Below are positions 47,801-53,164 of a stretch of DNA of 64,000 bases, in pieces. Each line of letters begins with the position of its first letter. Positions within the stretch are counted from its first letter, which is position 1. Made by a program: the position numbers and the translations under genes. The notes beneath the pieces were generated by a model. It had not been told where the DNA came from and searched no databases. It saw nothing but the letters and a program-made list of their open reading frames with translations. The stretch is from Pomphorhynchus laevis (Eukaryota > Acanthocephala > Palaeacanthocephala > Echinorhynchida > Pomphorhynchidae): assembly GCA_012934845.2 (NCBI GenBank), contig WNNJ02001901.1, positions 1-64,000 of the forward strand, given 5' to 3'.

Positions 47801-49379
47801 ACATTGTCAGCTCAATGCGCTCTATGATTGGAATAAAATTGGCAAAAGCTGTGTCAATGTGCGTAAGGGCTGCGAGATCGACGTTAAACAGATCGGTGCT
47901 CATCTGATAACCCTAATTTTTAAGGCCACTTAATGCAAACAGCCGTTTCAATTCCAACGTAAACATTGCATTTTGAATATTATTAACACGGTAAGATCCA
48001 CTTTGAGGGTAACCAATTCTTTGTATGCTGGCAATAAAGTATATTCTGTATTATTTATTAATAAAAATTAAATAATTTTTGGTTATGTGGTATGCTTGTT
48101 GACTCAATACTACTCAATCATTTATAGACTAGAATGGAATAAAACGAGGTGACGATTTATATCCGGTATTTCGGTGACGCAAGGAACGCTATTATCCATG
48201 ATTGTGATCAATAAATTTTAATCACCAATAGTATCATAATGAATGATATAATTAATATATTATTTAAATTTAGAATCTAAAGCTAAACAATAATTACAAA
48301 ATATCGTTTAAACGAAAGGATTAAAAAATATTAAGATTAAAGTTAATTATCAATAATTAAGATTAATTTTTAAAATTATTAAATTAAATTATTATAATTT
48401 TATTATTGTTAATTCAAAATGATGATCGAATTTATAAATTAATGTTAAAATTAAAATTATTTTATCATTTAATTTACAAACTTAGTTTATCCTTTTTAGA
48501 TTATCAGCTCAATTTGAAAATTAAATCTAAAATTCGATATTTTCGACTATTATCGTATAAAACAGTATAACTTGCCATTGATGACATTCTTGTAGAAGTG
48601 ATGAGTTTATTATCTTGTATATTTTGCTGATAAAAGTTCGGTGCCTTCTCTTCATTGTTCATGGCCGAATTTAATGTACACATAGATTTCAGTGAATCCG
48701 CAAGTCGGTGAGTGCTCTGAGTAGCAGGGAATCTAATCGAACTAGGATTATACGAACCAGTCATTATTAATGGACTCATCCTTGCATTGCTTGATATTAC
48801 AGATTGATGTGAATGACCACCGTTGTTCATGTATGACGACGAAGAGCCGACCGTTGTTGTACGGTGATTACCATAATTGGTTGGCTTCAAATCAAGCTCA
48901 CGATGTGGATTTTTATCAAAATTAGATGCAATGTTTTGCATATTACTTGCTTGTTTTGATGATCCTATCATTTTATTCTGATTAGTAACATTGCGGTTTC
49001 TTCGCCTAGCTCTGGCCGCCCGATTATTGCCAGTTGTCGAGCATACATTCGATGATCTATGCATTGGCCCGCGCATTCCTTGCATCTTTGGTTTCTTCGA
49101 TGTTCTTTGACGACTCACAAGCTGCTGAATATTCCTTGTAGATGCGTCTGCTATCGCATGATAAATAAATCCACCATTATGTTGTTCAATACGGCATACA
49201 TCTGGTATTTTCGCTAGAAGACTGTGAAGAGTGGTACATCCATACTCGCGAAAATTTATGTCATTGCCAACAAATTCTTTGTAGTCACGGATAAGCTCAT
49301 TGGCAGTAAATCCGTTTTTAGCTGCAATTAAAACAGACCGAATGTCGCTTTTCAGCAAATTCAAGCTATCATCACTCAT
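20433..49379 (-). CDS. LOTUS-Tudor protein gene, TDRD5/TDRD7 (Tejas/Tapas) type, nine proposed exons
   Basis: Family members act in germ granules: LOTUS domains bind RNA and the Vasa helicase, Tudor domains bind dimethyl-arginine on Piwi proteins, and the proteins support piRNA biogenesis and transposon silencing. Proposed exons: A 49379-48572, B 45905-45547, C 43356-43170, D 43077-42838, E 41207-41110, F from 38596, G to 29486, H 27295-27126, I 21033-20433. Junction phases agree at A/B (1), B/C (0), C/D (1), D/E (1), E/F (0), G/H (0) and H/I (2). F/G is unresolved, so exons may be missing or two genes may be present. At least two LOTUS domains and one extended Tudor domain are visible; a single Tudor favours a TDRD5-like architecture. 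Introns are loaded with transposons. Confidence 0.7.
21439..21528 (+). repeat. 5' LTR of the Ty3 element
   Basis: 90 bp, ends TG...CA, preceded by CATTC at 21434. About 90% identical by eye to the 3' LTR. Unusually short for Ty3 LTRs. Confidence 0.8.
21563..22340 (+). pseudogene. Ty3 gag relic
   Basis: Starts at tandem ATGs (MMDKILVPSTL). Capsid-like motifs EEWIYWKRRLESFFGI, then STRLFGLII, NAYNKLINTPFARFQLHT, YLRKLDDFSSQCDF and IRQRLSE follow the standard gag pattern. A nucleocapsid zinc knuckle begins CYFCGN near 22225. Several stops and frameshifts. Confidence 0.75.
22380..23720 (+). pseudogene. Ty3 pol relic: protease, RT, RNase H
   Basis: Protease motif TGSTDNFID keeps the D-S/T-G-like site. 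RT blocks: RYTLLDAYPLPRIEHMI, FTTVDLSQAYYQI, then an in-frame TGA and IPFGLTNAVSVFQ. The catalytic box reads AYMEDI, so the first Asp of YxDD is Glu. RNase H reads TVETNASYNSIGAVLSQ where the catalytic Asp of TDAS is Asn. These substitutions plus stops mean no active polymerase. Confidence 0.85.
23850..24890 (+). pseudogene. Ty3 integrase relic
   Basis: The N-terminal HHCC finger (HIHVSLCHPGFTRLL, then CRVYAEIKP with the last Cys changed to Tyr) is followed by the catalytic core: LNIDFKGHLD, VIDEYSRFPFAVP, YSIQGTCF (SDRG..F motif with Asp lost). Frameshifted from about 24360. An open frame at 24160-24360 is part of this core. Confidence 0.8.
25092..25181 (+). repeat. 3' LTR of the Ty3 element
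   Basis: 90 bp matching 21439-21528, followed by CATTC (25182-25186). Confidence 0.8.
25190..26215. other. Intronic AT-rich sequence
   Basis: Lies in the exon H-I intron. Contains tandem ACAAATATATAA-type low complexity (25510-25720). A 66-codon plus-strand frame at 25769 shows no domain and is not called. Confidence 0.5.
26220..26955 (+). repeat. Dispersed repeat E, copies 2 and 3
   Basis: A partial copy (26220-26340) and a fuller one (26675-26955). The latter has CTGTTATG, GGGTC, GAGGAATAGAGGTC-GAAAC, CATAGCAG, TTCCTT-CTGATGA-TCTCTAATCC, then the AT-rich body and end CTCAATTATCTGATCTGATT. It carries the GUC-type version of the presumed cleavage triplet. Confidence 0.65.
27126..27295 (-). 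CDS. Exon H: N-terminal half of the extended Tudor domain
   Basis: Acceptor CTAATTAG|CAT and donor ATGAG|GTACGC, phases 0 and 2. Encodes NIPFQASIVTFYSVEDFFIQ followed by KLQCQELFDSM, the opening of extended Tudor domains (V.V..V.SP.DFY.Q....L..L...M), part of the SN-like half. It is too short and too often split to be found by long open frames, but the phase fit to exon I is exact. Confidence 0.8.
27880..28400 (-). pseudogene. PLE reverse-transcriptase fragment in the G-H intron
   Basis: Frame 28190-27930 reads INTGIKHYFSINSTKEFLE and NTYDFRTLYTNLDLVDIEEA, the catalytic A-block of the RT family at 7.2-8.7 kb, with close identity. A second, more decayed piece of the same block is near 28410-28540. 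No complete frame. Confidence 0.75.
28590..29165 (-). repeat. Dispersed repeat E, two head-to-tail units
   Basis: 28590-28890 and 28897-29165 are two copies in tandem (period about 305 bp), both minus. The tandem arrangement is what a dimer-type ribozyme would need. The first unit has GGAATAG pairing perfectly with CTATTCC, but its core reads CTGATGG; the second unit reads TTGATGA. Confidence 0.7.
29486..29663 (-). CDS. Exon G: region just before the Tudor domain
   Basis: Strong donor TTACAG|GTGAGT, phase 0, matching exon H. The frame encodes VSKLICELSVRFANL and ends FNFFILDLQ. The upstream limit is an in-frame TAA just before AAAAG|GTGACT, so the acceptor is there or a few bases downstream. 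The 8.5-kb intron upstream contains the satellite and the hammerhead/PLE cluster. Confidence 0.55.
30013..31804. repeat. 129-bp satellite array, 13.9 copies
   Basis: Head-to-tail units of exactly 129 bp starting at 30013, 30142, 30271 and so on to 31690; the last is truncated after about 114 bp. Units are nearly identical; the visible variants are GTCGC/ATCGC and GGACC/GGGCC (copies 1 and 10 share GGACC), which suggests recent expansion or homogenisation. All frames contain stops. It lies in the large intron between exons F and G. Confidence 0.97.
31805..32800. other. Intronic spacer right of the satellite
   Basis: AT-rich, no gene. Short inverted motifs around ACAAACAAACG/CGTTTGTTTG at 32410-32470. 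Confidence 0.5.
32804..32885. repeat. (TA)n microsatellite, about 41 repeats
   Basis: Uninterrupted TA dinucleotides immediately next to repeat B. A cross-frame reading as repeated Tyr-Ile is an artefact. Confidence 0.98.
32885..33530 (-). repeat. Dispersed repeat B, copies 2 and 3
   Basis: A fuller copy at 32885-33160 and a shorter one at 33300-33530. The shorter one breaks off inside the hammerhead core (CTCATTAAAG instead of CTCATCAG on the plus strand) exactly where the family A array begins, so the array abuts or interrupts this element. Confidence 0.75.
33033..33100 (-). ncRNA. Compact hammerhead-like motif, family B
   Basis: CTGATGA-GCTC-CGTTA-GAGC-GAAAC on the minus strand is intact. 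The expected GUC triplet reads GCC, which should prevent cleavage. Confidence 0.6.
33716..33790 (+). ncRNA. Dimer-type hammerhead-like motif, family A, best copy
   Basis: Segments in order: GGCAGCC (IIb), GAAA, CGA+CTGATGGTAG (IIIa), TCCTA (Ib), CTGATGA, GTGCTGCC (IIa), CTACCATCAG+C+TCG (IIIb), TC as the UH of a GUC triplet, TAGGA (Ia). All three hammerhead stems and invariant cores are present, but within one unit the three stems cross each other. With the preceding unit's CTGATGA arm or the next unit's, they nest into a normal three-way junction. Cleavage is expected after GTC at about 33781. Confidence 0.75.
34075..34150 (+). ncRNA. Hammerhead-like motif, family A, core mutated
   Basis: Core reads CAGATGA instead of CTGATGA and the IIb arm reads GACAGCC. 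The GAAA and GUC-containing arms are intact, so this unit could still serve as GAAA/cleavage partner for another unit's core. Confidence 0.65.
34435..34510 (+). ncRNA. Hammerhead-like motif, family A, core mutated
   Basis: GGCAGCC-GAAA intact, core CAGATGA. Stem III base changed to CATATGATGGTAG / CTACCATCAGATCG. Confidence 0.6.
34794..34871 (+). ncRNA. Hammerhead-like motif, family A, intact core
   Basis: GGCAGCC-GAAACGA, CTGATGA-GTGCTGCC and TTGTC-TAGGA all present. A GTAG duplication lengthens the loop side of stem III, and stem I is CTTA/TAGG. Confidence 0.7.
35236..35313 (-). ncRNA. Hammerhead-like motif, family A subfamily, partly decayed
   Basis: CTGATGA-GTGTTGCC, GAGTAC/GTACTC and GTC-TAGAAG are present; the IIb arm is decayed to GCAATTG before GAAAC. 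Confidence 0.6.
35598..35672 (-). ncRNA. Hammerhead-like motif, family A subfamily, intact
   Basis: Minus strand: GGCAACC-GAAA-CGGCAA..GAGTAC-TTCTA-CTGATGA-GTGTTGCC-GTACTC..TTGGTCG-TC-TAGAA. Against the 33.7-kb copy, stem II changed GGCAGC/GCTGCC to GGCAAC/GTTGCC, stem I TCCTA/TAGGA to TTCTA/TAGAA, and stem III on both sides. Every stem keeps pairing. Confidence 0.75.
35710..35779. repeat. Palindrome with 22-bp arms plus a third arm copy
   Basis: 35710-35731 and 35737-35758 are perfect reverse complements with a 5-nt loop. Another direct copy of the arm follows at 35760-35779. It lies at the end of the minus-strand array, next to the GIY-YIG relic. Confidence 0.9.
35769..36005 (-). pseudogene. 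PLE GIY-YIG endonuclease fragment
   Basis: Frame 35963-35769 starts MQYIGETSNGLNIRINNRM, with QYIGET as the YIG half and R..NR as the following helix, then VAHALFHTQN. Upstream broken frames read CMYLATCYLLNAIY, the GIY half with zinc-like cysteines. No RT remains upstream. Confidence 0.75.
36425..36720 (-). repeat. Dispersed repeat B, copy 4
   Basis: Same block as 32885-33160, including TGTGTGACGACAAACTTC and the compact hammerhead-like motif. Confidence 0.75.
36581..36648 (-). ncRNA. Compact hammerhead-like motif, family B
   Basis: CTGATGA-GCTC-CGTTA-GAGC-GAAAC intact on the minus strand; cleavage triplet is GCC, so cleavage is not expected. Confidence 0.6.
36725..38110. other. Intronic AT-rich sequence
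   Basis: Part of the proposed F-G intron. No gene or repeat recognised; the 106-codon plus-strand frame at 37920-38240 overlaps exon F on the other strand and has no domain. Confidence 0.5.
38117..38596 (-). CDS. Exon F: charged helical region, 3' boundary uncertain
   Basis: Acceptor TATGCTGCAG|GAACG, phase 0. The frame stays open for about 160 codons to a TAG at 38117. It encodes ERVNFYDKYYATLKDVQDY, an acidic low-complexity middle, and a basic tail (ANALVNKRKAKQKEK). If the TAG is used, a LOTUS-only protein would end here. If an internal donor is used (candidates CGA|GTAACA or TTG|GTCAAG), the protein continues to the Tudor exons. No domain recognised. Confidence 0.5.
   Translation of the reverse strand, partial: ERVNFYDKYYATLKDVQDYFPDVQDESTLDVKSEMQVAVHKTLKLTKMLSLCLEDILFISSNNVEMQPCKSKDSDASFHKNKVNDEDINLNISILNINKNMPKSKNRHSRELTFLKDIGQALQDNNIFLAKCIWRDRLALITNNANALVNKRKAKQKEK
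38600..41105. other. Intron between exons E and F
   Basis: AT-rich with no transposon recognised. A perfect inverted pair (TCTACTTCATTCT / AGAATGAAGTAGA) lies at about 40749-40781. Confidence 0.5.
41110..41207 (-). CDS. Exon E: short linker exon
   Basis: 98 bp. Acceptor TTATTGTTTAG|ATTCG and donor CCA|GTATGT. Phase 1 in, phase 0 out, exactly bridging exon D (phase 1) and exon F (phase 0). Encodes SKSITPSETSKPVTSASVEK-type Ser/Thr/Pro-rich sequence. A 70-codon plus-strand frame over the same DNA is treated as its shadow. Confidence 0.6.
41210..42835. other. Intron between exons D and E
   Basis: AT-rich. A segment with GATTTTTATGATTT.GATTTATCG-type blocks recurs three times (about 41445, 41550, 41745). 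No coding sequence seen. Confidence 0.5.
42838..43077 (-). CDS. Exon D: inter-domain linker
   Basis: Separated from exon C by a 92-bp intron (acceptor ATATTTAG|CT, donor CGTG|GTAATT). Both phases are 1, matching neighbours. It encodes about 80 residues rich in Gln, Pro and Ser (AHPVQVRPLLPSVFHIRQNN); probably a flexible linker. Confidence 0.65.
43170..43356 (-). CDS. Exon C: second LOTUS-like domain
   Basis: Acceptor CCTTTTAG|ATT and strong donor ACAG|GTAATT. Translation starts ILQYLSRFPNGVSLKNL and continues LRSQLAKLEPQIVVDE and FNRVFLSRF: helix, Gly turn, helix, then a beta wing, as expected of a LOTUS domain (compare L..L...P.GVSL). Phase 0 in, phase 1 out. Confidence 0.7.
43360..45470. 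other. Intron between exons B and C
   Basis: Contains a decayed repeat E copy (43795-43885, minus, GGGACC-GAAACC), a 25-bp triplicated segment around ATGAATGGATTTATGAAGTC (43700-43760) and the duplicated block at 43990-44230. The 44.4-45.4 kb part has unassigned sequence with somewhat coding-like texture but no recognisable frame. Confidence 0.45.
43990..44230. repeat. Pair of about 68-bp direct repeats
   Basis: AAAATAAAACAAAT..CCTGCATT and CTTTTGACGGCTACAAT occur at about 44009 and 44160 with minor differences. Confidence 0.75.
45547..45905 (-). CDS. Exon B: acidic linker region of the LOTUS-Tudor gene
   Basis: Acceptor TTATGTAG|ATATC and donor AAT|GTACGA leave the frame open for about 119 codons, in phase with exons A and C. 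The protein is polar and probably helical (QRSSTNETEYREDKENL, later DFISLVKTVVTQRL). No domain recognised. The open frame runs on to 45475, so the donor could be further downstream. Confidence 0.55.
45910..47165. other. Intronic sequence with an unassigned coding-like patch
   Basis: A plus-strand frame at 46014-46259 (81 codons, Cys-containing) and a minus-strand stretch ending in a GTAAGG donor-like site overlap here. An extra exon of the LOTUS-Tudor gene is possible, but no acceptor fits, so none is called. Confidence 0.35.
47174..47940 (+). pseudogene. Retroelement C-terminal domain relic (RT-associated)
   Basis: Frames read KGASNWLSARPSEYLKNHL, NALAFRYCWHPPNAPAFCLC, FSTRHELACQAGG, then FERAGFSPVVLASNGGFGQ and LLKRIPKLKA. 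This follows a domain common C-terminal to RTs of aquatic-animal retroelements: WL.A.P, LRYG..P..C.CG..FS..HALSC..GGF, then F.PLV.S..GG...A....KRL..L. In intact relatives the middle has a D..V..P..E..K..Y pattern reminiscent of PD-(D/E)XK nucleases, degraded here. Several frameshifts. It sits in the A-B intron, antisense to the gene. The RT class is not identified. Confidence 0.6.
47945..48570. other. Intronic AT-rich sequence next to exon A
   Basis: No feature recognised apart from the exon A donor at its right edge. Confidence 0.5.
48572..49379 (-). CDS. Exon A: start codon, first LOTUS domain, basic linker
   Basis: The start chosen is the ATG of MSDDSLN; a further in-frame ATG lies 11 codons upstream but encodes a hydrophobic non-family stretch. 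Residues about 4-78 form a LOTUS/OST-HTH winged helix: LLKSDIRSVLIAAKNGF, then YKEFVGNDINFREYG, LHSLLAKIPDVCRIE. It is followed by IQQLVSRQRTSKKPK, matching the I..LVA.QRSSK motif just after LOTUS1 in TDRD5 and TDRD7. The remaining 170 residues are Ser/Asn/Arg-rich and probably disordered, with an RAARARRRNR cluster. Donor proposed at CAA|GTTATA, phase 1; it is weak, so the exon end is less certain than its identity. Confidence 0.8.
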
Positions 49380-49384
49380 TCTAA

Positions 49385-50690
49385 AACTTTTAAATATGAA
49401 GAGAGTCAACACATTTATATTAAAACTTATTATAATATAATTACAGGACGAAATATTGCTCTAAATTATAAAAATATTTTATAATTTTTTTTAATATATT
49501 AAATATATATATTTAATATATTAAATATATTATATTTAATATAATATATTTAATATATTGGATGCTTTATTCCATGTATTTTCTAATAAATTAAAAATAT
49601 AACATTTCAGTGATTAAAAAGTTAAAATAACAAACTTTAAAACAACAAAACGATAAATTACATAAATGTAAAATAATATAAACTTAGAAGATATAGCCTT
49701 TTAATAAAATAGCATTTAAGGAAACAAAACTTTAATACGGGCATAGTATCAACACTTAAATTTTAACAAATAGCAAAAAGAAATCAAAAACTCGTATAAA
49801 TGCAAAAATGTGTTAAATGAACAATTTATCAGAAAAATAAAGAAGCATTTGGCGAACCGATAAAACACAATCTTAGAAACCAGGAAAATCAACCATTAAT
49901 CAATCATATTCTGAAATAAAATGCTTACGTCAAAATTTATAATTAAATGGATGGGAAACATGATCAGGAAGTCGCGAGATTAAAAGGAACGACAATAGAT
50001 GTACGTTAGGTAGTTCAAGTATTTCCTGTTAAGCTGATGCTGATTAATAGGAGCGAGGGAGCAATTTGAAAATTCTAGAGAGGAATGTAAATCTGAGATT
50101 AAAGGGTAGAGAATACTCTTCAATGAACGAAGAAGTCCGTTCATTGAGAGAAAATAATTGTCGAGTGTTAGGGCAATGTGCAAGACGAAAATATGAAGTA
50201 GAAAACAAGTTAGGAAATCTATACGATAAAGATGCAATGTTGAACATTAAGTCATCGAACACTAATAAGATTGATGATGTTGATTTAAGCGAATAGCTAT
50301 TTGAGCAGTGGGTATGAAGGTGAGTTAGAAAGGCAATTTGCAAGAAGAGTTTGAAGAAATACATGTCATGGTCAAAGCGAGGATGGAGATAAAATATATC
50401 TGCAGGTAAAGAGATAGGTTGGATGAATATAATCAAAAATAACTAACAGAAAATAATCAACTATTATTAACATCACGTTTTGATTAATGAACTTGAGGCA
50501 ACTGCAAACCACAGAGATTAAACTATTATCCATTGATTTTGAACTTGAGGCAATTGCAAACCACAAACTTTTTATCCATTGATTTTGAAAATATTCGATA
50601 TTGTAAACTTGTAAATTAAAATTTTTAATTCCGTTCATGCCCAGAATGAGGTTAAAACGTCATTAAAACACTTATTGAATAATTTACAAA
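49385..50690. other. Upstream region of the LOTUS-Tudor gene
   Basis: Should contain promoter and 5' UTR. AT palindromes at 49495-49560; no TATA or initiator can be singled out. Minus-strand frames at 50044-50436 are Ser/Leu/Phe-rich with C/T-rich codons like LINE-B, but I find no motif. AACTTGAGGCAA.TGCAAACCACA is duplicated at 50490 and 50543. Confidence 0.4.
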
Positions 50691-50694
50691 CTTA

Positions 50695-51925
50695 GTAAAT
50701 TAGGATACAAATGCACAAAGAATGAAACTTTCAGTGAGTTTAATGCGCTTGTGTAATGCTTCTCCCCCTTGTGGCATTGCTGGTATTGCTGTTCATCGTC
50801 GCAGTATTTGACTACTATGAGACTATTAATAAAATTTTATCACGAATAATGAAATCTTAATTCACACCCAAATCCACATAGAACAAGCGATATCCTCGAA
50901 TATTGTTAAATGCAACGCGAATGTATTAAAATGTATTAAAAAATGGAAAAAATAGTGTAAAAATAGTTTAAATAACTAAAAAAGGTATAAAAACTGACAA
51001 TAACAGTGTTAAATGAGTGTAAAATAAAGTGTAAAAATATGTTGAAAATAGTGTAAAATAGTGTATTACATGAGGAATGTCATTCACCAATACAACTAAA
51101 CTATGCAGATAAAGGCACAATCTTAAAAGGATATTGTGAAACGGATTGCTAAAAGTCAGGAAGATGTGAACTGATTAAGAACTTCATAAATGTTTTAAAT
51201 CAAAAGTGAATTTTCACTCGATTTACGATATCTCTACGGAAATTAAAAATATTTAAAATCGTTTTATTATTTTAATTTAAAAAATCTACAAATCGACACA
51301 ATAGATTCATTAAATTCGATGATTCGAGAATTCATCTTTAGAATATTCTGATTATAAACATGTTAATGTTGGAACGCCCCGTTATATGCGTGTTGGTTGC
51401 TCAAATGATTCAAATATTGTCATCAGATATGCCAAAACCGTTCCCTACATACTTAATGAACAAATCGATGGGGCTAAAAGCTGAAAGCAGAACATTTATG
51501 ATATGGCAAATATACAACTCTTAAACCATTCGTACACTTTGGTTGCTTCTGTTAGTGTTGAAAGTGATGGATAACACTTATTTATAAAAATATAGCATAT
51601 TGTAAACCTATTAGATAGAGTCAATTTAAATGAAACGAGTGGTCGTTAATCATAGTGACCTTATTCATACGGCAAATTAGATTTCCAGTTAGTACGAACT
51701 GATAAAAAATGCTTACCTATAAAACAACCATCACTGGAGAATGATTTATCTAATGATAATGGATCGCATTTGCTATCGTACTTAATGGTATGTCATTATC
51801 ATGATATTGTTGAAATTAAGAGACCAGTCAGTAATAACGGATTGTTTTACTAAAAAACATCATGCAGCTAATGTATTTAAAACAACATAATTAAGCAACA
51901 CAAAAATACAAACAGCTTTTGAGTT
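50695..51925. other. Spacer with a LINE-A 5'-end-like fragment
   Basis: 50700-50820 resembles the stretch just upstream of LINE-A ORF1 at 57000-57080 (AAAGAATGAA...CACTGAGTT...GGTATTTGACTA). At 50930-51065 the motif GTGTAAAAATA is repeated irregularly. 51360-51500 has coding-like texture without a recognised domain. Confidence 0.4.
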
Positions 51926-51929
51926 AATT

Positions 51930-53160
51930 CCAGACTTCTAGTTTGACAGTAATCCAGTAGGATCATAACCCACCAGGAAATACCAACACGCTGCCTTCCG
52001 ACTGAACCATTCAGGATCTCTTAGACATGAAGATTCAATTGAGGCGTACTATGGTCGATAGTCTCGACGTGATGAACTTCAGAAATGTTCGTATTTGCTT
52101 TGGGAGTCGTCCTCTTGAAAAAAGGACTAATCCCAAGTAAGCCAAAGACGCACTCACATATAATGACATACGTTGGGTACATTTCAGGGCCCAACTAGCT
52201 CTCCAGATATACTGCTAAACAAGCTCTCTTCAGGACACTGCCGATTTAAAAATGGAGAAAAGAAAGCCTTGAGACACAAATGTAATAGGATAGAACTGAC
52301 GTGCATCAGGGTTATATTGGTAAACGAATTCATTTATGAAAATCAATATCTCCACTGTTAACAATTCTCGCAGGCAACAATGGACCTGAATAAAGAGATA
52401 ATAAAAGGAATGGAGATGCGGTTAAAGGCTGCAAAAAAAGTCAAGAAAGGCAGCTACAACAAGCTGATCACTGCTTTCCTGACAAAACTGATGCACTGTA
52501 CCGTTAGATTGATAGATTCAGCGATCTTTCGCAAACCCATGAAAAAAGATTGGATTAAATTGCGCCTAAATAGTCGCAGATTAAATAATCGCAGATTTTA
52601 CGCGAAAGCGCTTTTTCGTAAATGGAGACGAGAGCGTCTTGAATCGAAATGGGCCGCAGATATTAAGGAAATGTGATTTAAGCCGGCTAAATCGGAGGGG
52701 TGGCAAAAAGCATCGTGATGACGATATCTTTTCTCTGACTGTTTGTCAAAAGCTGACAATTCGAGTGGAGAGTTGTGACGGGTTAGAGGTAGCCAAAAGT
52801 GGGACTAAAGAATACAGGATATTTGAAACAGACAAGTCACTACTGGTTGCAGAGACTGAGTGGCTTTATAATAGTGACCCAAAAACTTTACCAAGGCAAA
52901 TGATACCTATCAAACTCGAAGCCTCCTCTTTTCAGCAAACCAACTTCTCCTTCTTGAATATATTAAAATGAAGACTGAGAAGGGTTTAGACGAGCCATGC
53001 TCGCCCTATCTCTACTCAGCTGGAGTCTATATCTAGAGCTCCATTATCCTTTCGAGAGGGCCTGTCTGAGGGAAACAAATATATTGGGAAAGTGTAGCTT
53101 TTTTGTTATGATCTTGAGTTTTGTTAGAGTGAGATTAAATATGCGACCTTTATAGGTAGT
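51930..53160 (-). pseudogene. LINE-A ORF2, downstream half (pre-RT and RT relic)
   Basis: Continues with TTYKGRIFNLTLTKLKI (matching TTYKGRIYNHTPTKLKV at 61.9 kb), RQALS and LNPSQSSF, then the GTCAGCTTTTGACA segment, and CGGCCCATTTCGATTCAAGA where the plus copy encodes DLRPISIQN. No YADD box is legible. Plus-strand frames of about 98 and 110 codons over this stretch are antisense shadows. Confidence 0.7.
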
Positions 53161-53164
53161 CGAA

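Noticed and set aside
52380-52971. Two plus-strand frames of 98 and 110 codons, lysine-rich
   Set aside because: They are antisense to the LINE-A RT relic, which aligns on the minus strand with the 61.9-62.9 kb copy.
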